Positions 24,801 through 32,416 of a DNA stretch of 64,000 nt are shown here, one piece after another. The stretch is from contig CAWIIO010000009.1 of NCBI GenBank assembly GCA_963836265.1, forward strand, positions 62,001 to 126,000, in the 5' to 3' direction. The stretch comes from CAIWHR01 sp963836265. GTDB lineage: Bacteria > Pseudomonadota > Gammaproteobacteria > Burkholderiales > Casimicrobiaceae. Positions within the stretch are counted from its first letter, which is position 1, and each line of letters begins with the position of its first letter. The notes below the pieces were generated by a model that did no database searches, was not told the DNA's origin, and saw only the letters and a program-made list of their open reading frames with translations. A program made the position numbers and the translations under genes.

Positions 24801-26101
24801 CGCGGATCGCGCGCGAGCCGCAGCCCGGAGAATTGCCAGCGTGCTTCCGGCGGGAAGAAATTACGGTACGTCGCGCGAATGTGCGGGCGAGGCGTCGCGC
24901 AGGAGCCGCCGCGCAGCACGTACTGGTTGCACATGAACTTGCCGTTGTACTCGCCGACTGCGCCGGCGGCGGGCCTGTAACCCGGGTACGGCGCGTACGC
25001 GCTGCGCGTCCACTCCCAGACATCGCCGTAGAGTTGCGCCGGCGTGGCGGGGAGAGGATCGGCACGCGACGCGAGCGGGTGCAGCATCCTGCTCTCCTGG
25101 AAGTTTCCGTCGATCGCGCAACCCGCTGCCGCGATCTCCCATTCGAACTCCGTCGGCAGGCGGGCTCCCGCCCATCGCGCGTAGGCATCGGCCTCGAAAT
25201 AGCTCAAGTGCGTCATCGGCGTGGCAGGATCGATCTCCACGCGGCCGCGCAGCGTGAACGTCGTCCACCGGCCGTCGCGCTGTTCCCAATAGAGGGGTGC
25301 GGACCAGCGTTGCGCCTGGACCGTATCCCAACCGAGCGACAGCCACAGCTCCGGACGCCGGTAGCCGGCGTCGTCGATGAACGCCCGAAAATCGCCGTGC
25401 GTCACCGGGTGCGACGCAAGCTCGAACGGGACGAGGAGGACTTCGTGGCAGGGCAGCTCGTTGTCGAAACAGAAGCCGGCACCCGTATGGCCGACGGCGA
25501 CGAGCCCGCCGCCATAAGCAATCCAGCGCGACTTTTGCGGCTTGATCGGCGTCAGCGGCCACCGCTCCAGATAGCCGGGCTGAAGCGGGTTGCGCGACAG
25601 CAGGTGCTTCACGTCGGTGAGGACGAGCTCCTGATGCTGCTGCTCGTGCTGCACGCCGAGCTCGAGGAGCGCGGCGAGCCCGGCGTCGTCGTCGGCGCGG
25701 GCGAACAACGACTCGAGATGGCGCTCGACGTGCGCACGATAGGCGTGAATCTCGTCGAGCGAGGGCCGCGACAAGAGCCCGCGCTCCGGCCGCGGATGCC
25801 GGTCGCCGACCGCGTCGTAATAGGAGTTGAACAGCACGCGAAACCGCGGCTGGAATGGTTGATACCCGCGGACGTGGCGCTCGAGCAGAAAGGTCTCGAA
25901 AAACCACGTCGTATGCGCGAGATGCCACTTGACGGGGCTCGCGTCGGGCATCGACTGCGCCGCGCAATCCTCCGCCGACAGCGGCGCGGCGAGCTGCAGC
26001 GTGGTTGCCCGCACCGCGTCGAAGCGCTCGGAGAGCGACGTCGGCGACTCACGGGCCGCCCCGACATGCCGCCGCGGATTGCGTGCGCGCGAGGCCGGCA
26101 T
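24797..26101 (-). CDS. egtB: Ergothioneine biosynthesis protein EgtB (sulfoxide synthase)
   Basis: A 434-residue protein. The start MPASRARNPRRHV was chosen because the upstream frame is arginine-rich shadow. The N-terminal DinB-like domain has WHLAHTTWFFETFLL near residue 58 and the iron site HEQQHQELVL near 150. The FGE-sulfatase-like C-terminal domain has HPVTHGDFRAFIDDAGY, MTHLSYFEADAYARWAGARLPTEFEWEIAA, YGDVWEWTRSAYAPYPGY and ending GLRLARDPR. It joins hercynine to cysteine or gamma-glutamylcysteine as the sulfoxide, using iron and oxygen. Its start is 5 bp beyond the selD stop, so it shares a transcript with senB and selD. The last codons run into the inverted-repeat element. Confidence 0.92.
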   Translation of the reverse strand: MPASRARNPRRHVGAARESPTSLSERFDAVRATTLQLAAPLSAEDCAAQSMPDASPVKWHLAHTTWFFETFLLERHVRGYQPFQPRFRVLFNSYYDAVGDRHPRPERGLLSRPSLDEIHAYRAHVERHLESLFARADDDAGLAALLELGVQHEQQHQELVLTDVKHLLSRNPLQPGYLERWPLTPIKPQKSRWIAYGGGLVAVGHTGAGFCFDNELPCHEVLLVPFELASHPVTHGDFRAFIDDAGYRRPELWLSLGWDTVQAQRWSAPLYWEQRDGRWTTFTLRGRVEIDPATPMTHLSYFEADAYARWAGARLPTEFEWEIAAAGCAIDGNFQESRMLHPLASRADPLPATPAQLYGDVWEWTRSAYAPYPGYRPAAGAVGEYNGKFMCNQYVLRGGSCATPRPHIRATYRNFFPPEARWQFSGLRLARDPR

Positions 26102-26106
26102 GCGAC

Positions 26107-27162
26107 TCAGGCGAAGGTGACCCGCGATGCGCCGGCGACGATGGTGCCGATGACGGCTGCGCGATCGAAGCCTTCGGCGCGAAACAGTGCCAGAACTTCG
26201 TCCGCCGACTCCGGCGCACAGGCGACGAGGAGACCGCCGGACGTCTGCGGATCGGTGAGGAGCGCTTGCTCGACGTCGGTGGTCCCGGGCTCGAGCGTGA
26301 CCTCGCTTCCGTACGATGCCCAATTACGGCGCGACGCGCCGGTGACGTGCCCCGCACGCGCGAGCTCGAGCACGCCCGGATGCAGCGGGAGTTGCGCGAA
26401 GTCCAGCGTCGCACCGACCTGCGAGCCGCGGCAGAGCTCGAGCAGATGGCCGAGCAGACCGAACCCGGTGACGTCGGTGAGTGCGTGCACGGACTCCATG
26501 GTGCCGAGGGTGATGCCCGGCGTGTTGAGCTGGGTCGTGCTGGCGATCATCGCCGCGTACCCGTCGGGTGACAACTTTTCCTTCTTGAGCGCCGCGCTGT
26601 AGATTCCGATGCCGACCGGCTTGCCGAGAATGATGACGTCGCCGGGCCGCGCGCCGACGTTGCGCTTCAGGTTCTTCGGATCGACGACGCCGAGGGCGAC
26701 GAGACCGTAGATCGGCTCGACCGAATCGATCGTGTGCCCGCCCGCGATCGGGATTCCCGCTTTCGCGCAGATCGCCTCGCCGCCTTCGAGGATCTTGCGG
26801 ATCGTCTCCAGCGGCAACTTGTCGACCGGCATGCCGACCAGGGCGAGCGCGAACAGCGGCGTTGCCCCCATCGCGTAGACGTCGGACAGCGCGTTGGTCG
26901 CGGCAATCGCGCCGAAGTCGGCGGGGTCGTCGACGATCGGCATGAAGAAATCGGTCGTCGCGACGATCGCCTGCGAGTCGTTGAGCCGGTAGACCGCCGC
27001 GTCGTCCGCCGTCTCGATGCCCACCAACAATTCCTTCGGCACGAGCGATGGCCCCACCTTGGCGATGATCTGCTCCAGCACGCCGGGAGCGATCTTGCAG
27101 CCGCAGCCGCCGCCGTGACTGAACTGGGTGAGACGGAGCGGGGGCCGATCAGGTGCGTTCAT
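26107..27162 (-). CDS. selD: Selenide, water dikinase (selenophosphate synthetase; SenC role)
   Basis: A 351-residue SelD. It starts MNAPDRPPLRLTQFSHGGGCGCKIAPGVLEQII, with the catalytic Cys-Gly-Cys-Lys at residues 20-23 (Cys form, not Sec). Further motifs are ATTDFFMPIVDDPADFGAIAATNALSDVYAMGA (metal/ATP site), GGHTIDSVEPIYG, ALTDVTGFGLLGHL and LLTDPQTSGGLL. It makes selenophosphate from selenide and ATP. Its start overlaps the senB stop by 14 bp and it is followed by egtB at 5 bp. In this setting the selenophosphate is likely to go to the selenosugar synthase SenB, although selenoprotein synthesis elsewhere in the genome cannot be excluded. Confidence 0.95.
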   Translation of the reverse strand: MNAPDRPPLRLTQFSHGGGCGCKIAPGVLEQIIAKVGPSLVPKELLVGIETADDAAVYRLNDSQAIVATTDFFMPIVDDPADFGAIAATNALSDVYAMGATPLFALALVGMPVDKLPLETIRKILEGGEAICAKAGIPIAGGHTIDSVEPIYGLVALGVVDPKNLKRNVGARPGDVIILGKPVGIGIYSAALKKEKLSPDGYAAMIASTTQLNTPGITLGTMESVHALTDVTGFGLLGHLLELCRGSQVGATLDFAQLPLHPGVLELARAGHVTGASRRNWASYGSEVTLEPGTTDVEQALLTDPQTSGGLLVACAPESADEVLALFRAEGFDRAAVIGTIVAGASRVTFA

Positions 27163-28219
27163 GGAAGCGTCCAATCCGGGTGGCTCCGGGGCCGAACATT
27201 GTACCGGTGTCGACGGTCTTTGCCGCAAGCGCCCGGCCGATTGCCGTTTCCAGCGCCGACCGCTCGGCCTCTGCGGCAAAAAGGGACGCGCGGCTCGTGC
27301 ATTGCGCGGCGAGGCGGTTTGACAACGCTGGTTCGCGGACGATCCGCGCGAGGAGCCGAGCGAGCACAACCGCGTCGCCGACAGGGAAATAGCCGGCATA
27401 GCCCCGACCCAGCATCCCGAGGTTGCCCGACATCCGCGACGCGACGACGGGTGTGCCTGCCGTGATCGCCTCGACGACGACATTGGCGCCGCCCTCCATC
27501 TTCGAGGGACAAAGCAGCAGATGCGCCCGCTTGATCGCCTGCCGTGTCCAGGCGTGGGGCCGCGGGCCCAACCAGCGCACGCGCCGATCCGAGGCGGCGA
27601 GATCGCGGGCCGCCCGCCCGAGCGCCCGATCGAGTGCCGACCCGATGACTGTCAGGGTGACAGGAAGATCGGCGGGCAGTAGCCGCCATGCGTCGAACAC
27701 CGTGCGAGGATCCTTCTCCTCGCGCAGATGGGCGACCAGCACGCAGTGCAGCCGATGGGCGCGTTTGCCGCCCCACGGCTTCAGCGCGCGAGCCGACTGG
27801 TAGACCACGTCGACCTTGTCGCGCACGCCGGACGGAACGAATTTCCGCGCGTCCTCCTGCAGCACGATCAGCCGATCGGCATCCTGAAGCGACGCATGAG
27901 CGTCCGCGTCGCCCGCAGGGATATCGCGATAGAGGTCGGTACCCGTCAGCGCGACGACGAGTGCGCGGTCCGGATACGCCTTGCGCCAGGCTGCGATCGC
28001 AATCCGACTGCGGCGCGCATGCAGTGCAACGAGGGCAATGGCGTCGTCGCGCGGGCGGCCGGTCACCGATGCATCGGCCGCTTGTACAATCGTGCGGTAA
28101 CGCGGTGCGAGCAGGCGGGACCAGCGCGCGGCGGTGCGCCAGTTGCCGTTGTTCGCGCTCGCCGAATAAGGAGTGGCGATGACGAGCTTCGGAGCGGTGG
28201 AGCGGGAGATCGCGCGCAC
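27149..28219 (-). CDS. senB: Selenosugar synthase SenB (family 4 glycosyltransferase)
   Basis: A 356-residue GT-B glycosyltransferase. The only usable initiation codon is a GTG at 28219, giving residues MRAISRSTAPKLVIATPYSA, since the conserved N-terminal strand (PKLVIATPYSASANNGNWRTA) must be included. The Rossmann C-terminal half has HCVLVAHLREEKDPRTVFDAWRLL, RRVRWLGPRPHAW, and the donor site LLLCPSKMEGGANVVVEAITAGTPVVASRMSGNLGMLG. SenB attaches selenium from selenophosphate to a UDP-sugar. The combination with selD and senA identifies it, as generic glycosyltransferases look similar. Its 5' end overlaps senA head to head, and its 3' end overlaps selD by 14 bp. Confidence 0.88.
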   Translation of the reverse strand: MRAISRSTAPKLVIATPYSASANNGNWRTAARWSRLLAPRYRTIVQAADASVTGRPRDDAIALVALHARRSRIAIAAWRKAYPDRALVVALTGTDLYRDIPAGDADAHASLQDADRLIVLQEDARKFVPSGVRDKVDVVYQSARALKPWGGKRAHRLHCVLVAHLREEKDPRTVFDAWRLLPADLPVTLTVIGSALDRALGRAARDLAASDRRVRWLGPRPHAWTRQAIKRAHLLLCPSKMEGGANVVVEAITAGTPVVASRMSGNLGMLGRGYAGYFPVGDAVVLARLLARIVREPALSNRLAAQCTSRASLFAAEAERSALETAIGRALAAKTVDTGTMFGPGATRIGRFHERT

Positions 28220-29540
28220 GGCGGATTCCGGGGCGGGCGCGGGCTTGCCGGCGCCGCGGAGCGCGGCGGAGGTCGCGGCAGCGTTGCGCGATGCGCGCGA
28301 TTATACGCTCGGGTTGTATGCGCACCTGACCGAAGCCGAGCAGCGCTTTCCCGAGATCGCGATCGTCAATCCTCCGCGGTGGGAGATCGGCCACATCGGC
28401 TGGTTCCAGGAATTCTGGTGCCGCCGCTATCGCCCCGACGATCCGGCGGGTGCGGAAACGCCCTCGCGGATCGCCAACGCGGACGCGCTGTGGAATTCGA
28501 GCACCGTTCCGCACGCGACGCGCTGGAGCCTGCCGCTGCCCGATTGGGGCCGGGTCCACGCGTACCTCGACGCAACGCTGGCCGACACGCTCGAAACGCT
28601 TGCGGCGTTGCGCGACGGCGACAGCTACTACTTCGAGCTCGCGCTCTATCACGAGGACATGCATGCCGAGGCGTTGCTGATGACGCTGCAGTCGCTTGCA
28701 CTGCCCGCGCCGCCGGCCTTTGCGGAGCCGCGCTCGCTGCTCCCGGCCGCAGGTTCGTCCGCGGCGGCGGGCGACGTGGAAATGCCGGGCGGGGATTTCA
28801 TGCTTGGCACGGCGCGCGGGGTCGAGAAACGGCGCTTCGTGTTCGACAACGAGAAATGGGCACACGTCACGCGCCTGCCTCCGTTCGCGATCGCGCGCCG
28901 CTGCGTGACCAACGCCGAGTTCGCCGCCTTCGTGGACGCTGGCGGCTACGATCGAGCGGAGCTGTGGTCGGCCGCGGGTCGCGTGTGGCTCGCCGCGGCC
29001 GGACGCACCGCACCGGCATATTGGCGGCGCGACGGCACCGCGTGGCAGACGCGCCGTTTCGATCGCTGGCGGCCGCTCGACGACGATGCCCCGGTGCAGC
29101 ACGTTTCCGCACACGAGGCGGAGGCCTATTGTCGTTGGGCGGGCCGGCGGCTGCCGACAGAAGCCGAGTGGGAATGCGTTGCGCGCGCCGGCCTGCCTGC
29201 AGATGCCGACGATCGTCCGTGGTCGACCGCTGCCGGCAATGCCAATCTCGATGGCGTTGCCGGAGCGCCGGTTGCGGCCCATCGGTTTGCCCTCGCCTCG
29301 CCCCGGCGGCCCGTGCAGATGCTGGGCAACGTCTGGGAATGGACGGCCACGGCATTCGTTCCGTATCCCGGCTTCGGGCCCGATCCTTATGTCGACTATT
29401 CGGCGCCGTGGTTCGGCGACCATCGCGTGCTGCGCGGCGGCTCGTGGGCGACGCGCTCGCGGCTCGTCCATCATCGCTTCCGCAACTTCTACCGCCCCGA
29501 CCGTCACGATCCTTTCGTCGGCTTCCGCACGTGCGCATGA
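28179..29540 (+). CDS. senA: Selenoneine synthase SenA (EgtB-like)
   Basis: A 453-residue EgtB paralogue. The start MTSFGAVEREIA was chosen because an AAGGAG site stands five bases before that ATG. A GTG two codons earlier is weaker. The DinB-like domain has VNPPRWEIGHIGWFQEFWC near residue 65 and the iron site HEDMHAEALL near 158. The FGE-like domain has LPPFAIARRCVTNAEFAAFVDAGGY, VQHVSAHEAEAYCRWAGRRLPTEAEWECVARAG, MLGNVWEWTATAFVPYPGFGP and ends HDPFVGFRTCA. SenA couples hercynine with the selenosugar to form the C-Se bond. Distinction from EgtB rests on the adjacent senB and selD and on the separate egtB nearby. Confidence 0.88.
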   Translation: MTSFGAVEREIARTADSGAGAGLPAPRSAAEVAAALRDARDYTLGLYAHLTEAEQRFPEIAIVNPPRWEIGHIGWFQEFWCRRYRPDDPAGAETPSRIANADALWNSSTVPHATRWSLPLPDWGRVHAYLDATLADTLETLAALRDGDSYYFELALYHEDMHAEALLMTLQSLALPAPPAFAEPRSLLPAAGSSAAAGDVEMPGGDFMLGTARGVEKRRFVFDNEKWAHVTRLPPFAIARRCVTNAEFAAFVDAGGYDRAELWSAAGRVWLAAAGRTAPAYWRRDGTAWQTRRFDRWRPLDDDAPVQHVSAHEAEAYCRWAGRRLPTEAEWECVARAGLPADADDRPWSTAAGNANLDGVAGAPVAAHRFALASPRRPVQMLGNVWEWTATAFVPYPGFGPDPYVDYSAPWFGDHRVLRGGSWATRSRLVHHRFRNFYRPDRHDPFVGFRTCA

Positions 29541-29961
29541 GCGGCCGAGGCGAAGCCGAGGACCGAAGGGGGCATGCGCGAGCCATCGTGTGCGGACGAC
29601 GCAGTCGCGCAACGGAAAGAACGATGCGACGGGCCTATGGGCGGCGCGCCGCTGCGACATTCCGCCGCAATTTCGCGGGCAAATGTGATGCAGATCAAAG
29701 GTCTCGCCGCCGCAGGCTGCCCCGCCGGCGTAGCATTCGTCGTACGCGACCGCGTCCCGAAGCACACCTCAAGGCAGCGCGTATCGCGCGGGACCTTCGG
29801 GACCGCCGCTGCACGCGGAGGATGTGGCTTGAAGACGATGCACGGAGCGCACGCCGACGACTTGCCGCAAGTCGTGCGTCGGTCATCGCCTCTCGAACCG
29901 CCGCCATTCCAGTCGATCACGGGTCACCGCTGCCGCCGGGCCCGAGCAACCGGGACCTGAT
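29541..29961. other. Intergenic region with candidate FNR site
   Basis: A 421-bp gap between senA and the Nfn-KOR operon on the same strand. It carries an FNR-type motif at 29685-29698. Other open frames here are arginine-rich shadows. No terminator hairpin with a T-run was found behind senA. Confidence 0.5.
29685..29698 (+). promoter_or_regulatory. Candidate FNR/ANR-type site
   Basis: GTGAT-GCAG-ATCAA on the plus strand (TTGAT-CTGC-ATCAC on the minus) matches the FNR/ANR consensus at nine of ten positions. It lies 263 bp upstream of the first gene of the Nfn-KOR operon. Control of oxygen-sensitive iron-sulfur enzymes by FNR would make sense, but the distance implies a long leader. Confidence 0.45.
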
Positions 29962-30876
29962 GTGAAAACGGAGACATCGTATCCATTCGAAGTCGTGGCG
30001 CGCGAGGACTTTTCTGCCGTCACCTACCTGCTCGAAATCCGCCATCCGCTGCTGGCGAAGGCGGCCAAGCCCGGTCAGTTCGTTATCGTGATGGCCACCG
30101 AGCACGGCGAGCGCGTCCCGCTGACGATCGCCGATTTCGACCGCGAGCGCGGCACGATCACGCTCGTCATCCAGGCGGTGGGCAAGACGACGAAGGAAAT
30201 GCAGCAGAACTGCAAGGTCGGCAGCTCGCTGTTCGCAATGGTCGGCCCGATGGGCGTGCCGAGCCAGCTCGGGCACGCGAAGAAGGCGCTGTGCGTCGGC
30301 GGCGGCCTGGGTGTCGCGCCGACGTTCCCGCAGGCACGCGCATTCCAGGAGGCGGGCGCCTACGTGATCGGCGTCATCGGCTTTCGGACCAAGGACCTCA
30401 TGTTCTGGGACGACAAGTTCCGGTCGGTGTGCGACGAGGTGATCGTATGCACCGACGACGGCTCGGCCGGCGTCAAAGGCACCGTCGCCGAAGGCATCCG
30501 GCTTGCGATCGCCAAGCATCCCGACATCGACGAGTGTGTGGCGATCGGCCCGCCGATCATGATGAAGGGTTGCGCCGAAGCGACGCGCCCGCACGGCATC
30601 AAGACGATGGTGAGCTTGAATCCGCTGATGGTCGACGGCACCGGAATGTGCGGCGGCTGTCGGGTGAAGATCGGCGATCAGATCAAGTTCGCCTGCGTCG
30701 ACGGCCCCGACTTCGACGGGCACAAGGTCGATTTCGACGACCTGATGGCGCGGTTGAAGCGCTTCACCGCCGAAGAACGGATGGCGCTCGAACACTGGAA
30801 CGACACCTGCCGGCTGATGAAGCAGGCCGACGAGATGGCGGCGGCATCGAGCAAGTCCGACCCGGAGCTCTACTAG
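29962..30876 (+). CDS. NfnA/SudB-like FAD/NAD-binding ferredoxin:NADP oxidoreductase subunit
   Basis: A 304-residue flavoprotein from a GTG start. The FAD domain is residues 1-100 (KAAKPGQFVIVMATEHGERVPLTIADF). The NAD domain follows (KKALCVGGGLGVAPTFPQARAFQEAGAYVIGVIGFR). A C-terminal [2Fe-2S] cluster is indicated by NPLMVDGTGMCGGCRV...FACVDGPDFDGHKVDFDDLM. This is the small subunit of NADH-dependent ferredoxin:NADP transhydrogenase (NfnA), equivalent to the sulfide dehydrogenase SudB subunit. It is immediately followed (1 bp) by the NfnB-like gene. In this operon it probably moves electrons between reduced ferredoxin and NAD(P)H. Confidence 0.88.
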   Translation: MKTETSYPFEVVAREDFSAVTYLLEIRHPLLAKAAKPGQFVIVMATEHGERVPLTIADFDRERGTITLVIQAVGKTTKEMQQNCKVGSSLFAMVGPMGVPSQLGHAKKALCVGGGLGVAPTFPQARAFQEAGAYVIGVIGFRTKDLMFWDDKFRSVCDEVIVCTDDGSAGVKGTVAEGIRLAIAKHPDIDECVAIGPPIMMKGCAEATRPHGIKTMVSLNPLMVDGTGMCGGCRVKIGDQIKFACVDGPDFDGHKVDFDDLMARLKRFTAEERMALEHWNDTCRLMKQADEMAAASSKSDPELY

Positions 30877-30877
30877 C

Positions 30878-32377
30878 ATGGCGGCGAAGAAAAAGACGAT
30901 CCGGACGATTCCACAGGAGCGCACGCCGGCGCGCGAGCAGGACCCGCACGAGCGCGCACGCAATTTCTCGGAGGTGTCGCTCGGCTATGGCGTCGAGGAA
31001 GCCCTGGTCGAGGCCGAGCGCTGCCTGCAGTGCGCCGACGAGCCCTGCGTTCGCGGCTGTCCGGTCGGCATCGACATCCCCGGGTTCATCCGCAAGATCA
31101 CTGAAAAGCACTACCACGGCGCCTACGACATCATCACCGACACCAATCTGCTGCCGTCGATCTGCGGTCGGGTGTGCCCGCAGGAGAACCAGTGCGAAGG
31201 CGTGTGCACGGTCGGCGAGACGCTCGAGCCGGTCGCGATCGGCCGGCTCGAACGCTTCGTCGGCGACACCGCGATCAAGGAAGGCTGGGCCAATGTTCCG
31301 TACATCGAATCCTCCGGATTTCGGGTGGGCATCGTCGGCGCGGGTCCGGCGGGGATGGCGTGCGCAGCCGACATGGCGAAGGCCGGCTGCGAGGTCGTGG
31401 TCTACGAGGCCTTTCACCAGCCGGGCGGCGTGCTGAAGTACGGGATCCCGGATTTCCGGTTGCCCAACGAGGTGATCGACGCCGAGATCGACAAGTTGAG
31501 GCAGCTCGGCATCAAGTTCGAGTGCAACACTCTGGTTGGCCGCCTGTTCACGATCGAGCAGATGGTGACCGAGATGGGGTTCCACGCGGTCTTCATCGGC
31601 ACCGGCGCGGGCTATCCGAGCTTCATGGGCATTCCGGGCGAGTCGCTGAACGGCGTGCTGTCGGCGAACGAGTTGCTGACGCGCTGCAACCTGATGCGCG
31701 CGCGCGACTATCCGAACTTCGACACGCCGCTCAGGCCCGGCAAGCATGTCGCGGTGATCGGCGCCGGCAACACCGCGATGGACGCGCTGCGCGTTTCGCT
31801 GCGGCTCGGCGCCGAAGCGGTGCACTGCGTCTACCGCCGGTCCAGGAAGGAAGCGCCGGCGCGGATCGAGGAAATCCACCACGCCGAGGAAGAAGGAGTG
31901 GATTTCAACTGGCTCGCGAGCCCGATCGAGATTCTCGGCGACCAAAACAACAGCGTGCGTGCGCTCCGCTGCGTGAGAATGGAGCTGGGTGAGCCCGACG
32001 AGTCGGGCCGTCGGCGTCCGGTGCCCGTTCCCGGCAGCGAATTCGAGCTCGAAACCGACATGGTGGTGTTCGCGATCGGCACCAACGCCAATCCGATCCT
32101 CGGCCAGACGTCGAAGCTGAAGCTCAACAAACGGGGCTACATCGCGACGGACGAGAGCCTCGCCACATCGATCGTGGGCGTCTTCGCCGGCGGCGACATC
32201 GTCACCGGTGCGGCGACCGTCATCGAGGCGATGGGCGCGGGTCGCAAGGCTGCGCGCAGCATGAAGGCGTACCTCGGGCTGCGCGACACCGAATCCGTTT
32301 ACGAGTCGGCCACGGGCGGGACGCGCTTCGGCATCCCGCGCGAGGAGCACGGCTTCGCCCGCGTGCGGCTCGCCTGA
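30878..32377 (+). CDS. NfnB/GltD-like NADPH-dependent flavin iron-sulfur subunit
   Basis: A 499-residue protein of the glutamate synthase small-subunit/NfnB family. N-terminal cysteine clusters are CLQCADEPCVRGCP near residue 49 and CGRVCPQENQCEGVC near 94. The FAD loop is VGIVGAGPAGMACAADMAKAG near 149, and the NADPH loop is HVAVIGAGNTAMDALRVSLRLGA near 290 followed by CVYRRSRKEAPARIEEIHHA. The C-terminus has GVFAGGDIVTGAATVIEAMGAGRKAARSM. Alone it could be glutamate synthase, but the adjacent NfnA-like gene and ferredoxin oxidoreductase genes favour the Nfn role: electron bifurcation, or transhydrogenation between ferredoxin and NAD(P)H. Confidence 0.85.
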   Translation: MAAKKKTIRTIPQERTPAREQDPHERARNFSEVSLGYGVEEALVEAERCLQCADEPCVRGCPVGIDIPGFIRKITEKHYHGAYDIITDTNLLPSICGRVCPQENQCEGVCTVGETLEPVAIGRLERFVGDTAIKEGWANVPYIESSGFRVGIVGAGPAGMACAADMAKAGCEVVVYEAFHQPGGVLKYGIPDFRLPNEVIDAEIDKLRQLGIKFECNTLVGRLFTIEQMVTEMGFHAVFIGTGAGYPSFMGIPGESLNGVLSANELLTRCNLMRARDYPNFDTPLRPGKHVAVIGAGNTAMDALRVSLRLGAEAVHCVYRRSRKEAPARIEEIHHAEEEGVDFNWLASPIEILGDQNNSVRALRCVRMELGEPDESGRRRPVPVPGSEFELETDMVVFAIGTNANPILGQTSKLKLNKRGYIATDESLATSIVGVFAGGDIVTGAATVIEAMGAGRKAARSMKAYLGLRDTESVYESATGGTRFGIPREEHGFARVRLA

Positions 32378-32416
32378 CCGCCGGGCACTATTGCACCGTC
32401 AACAGAAGGTACCCCG

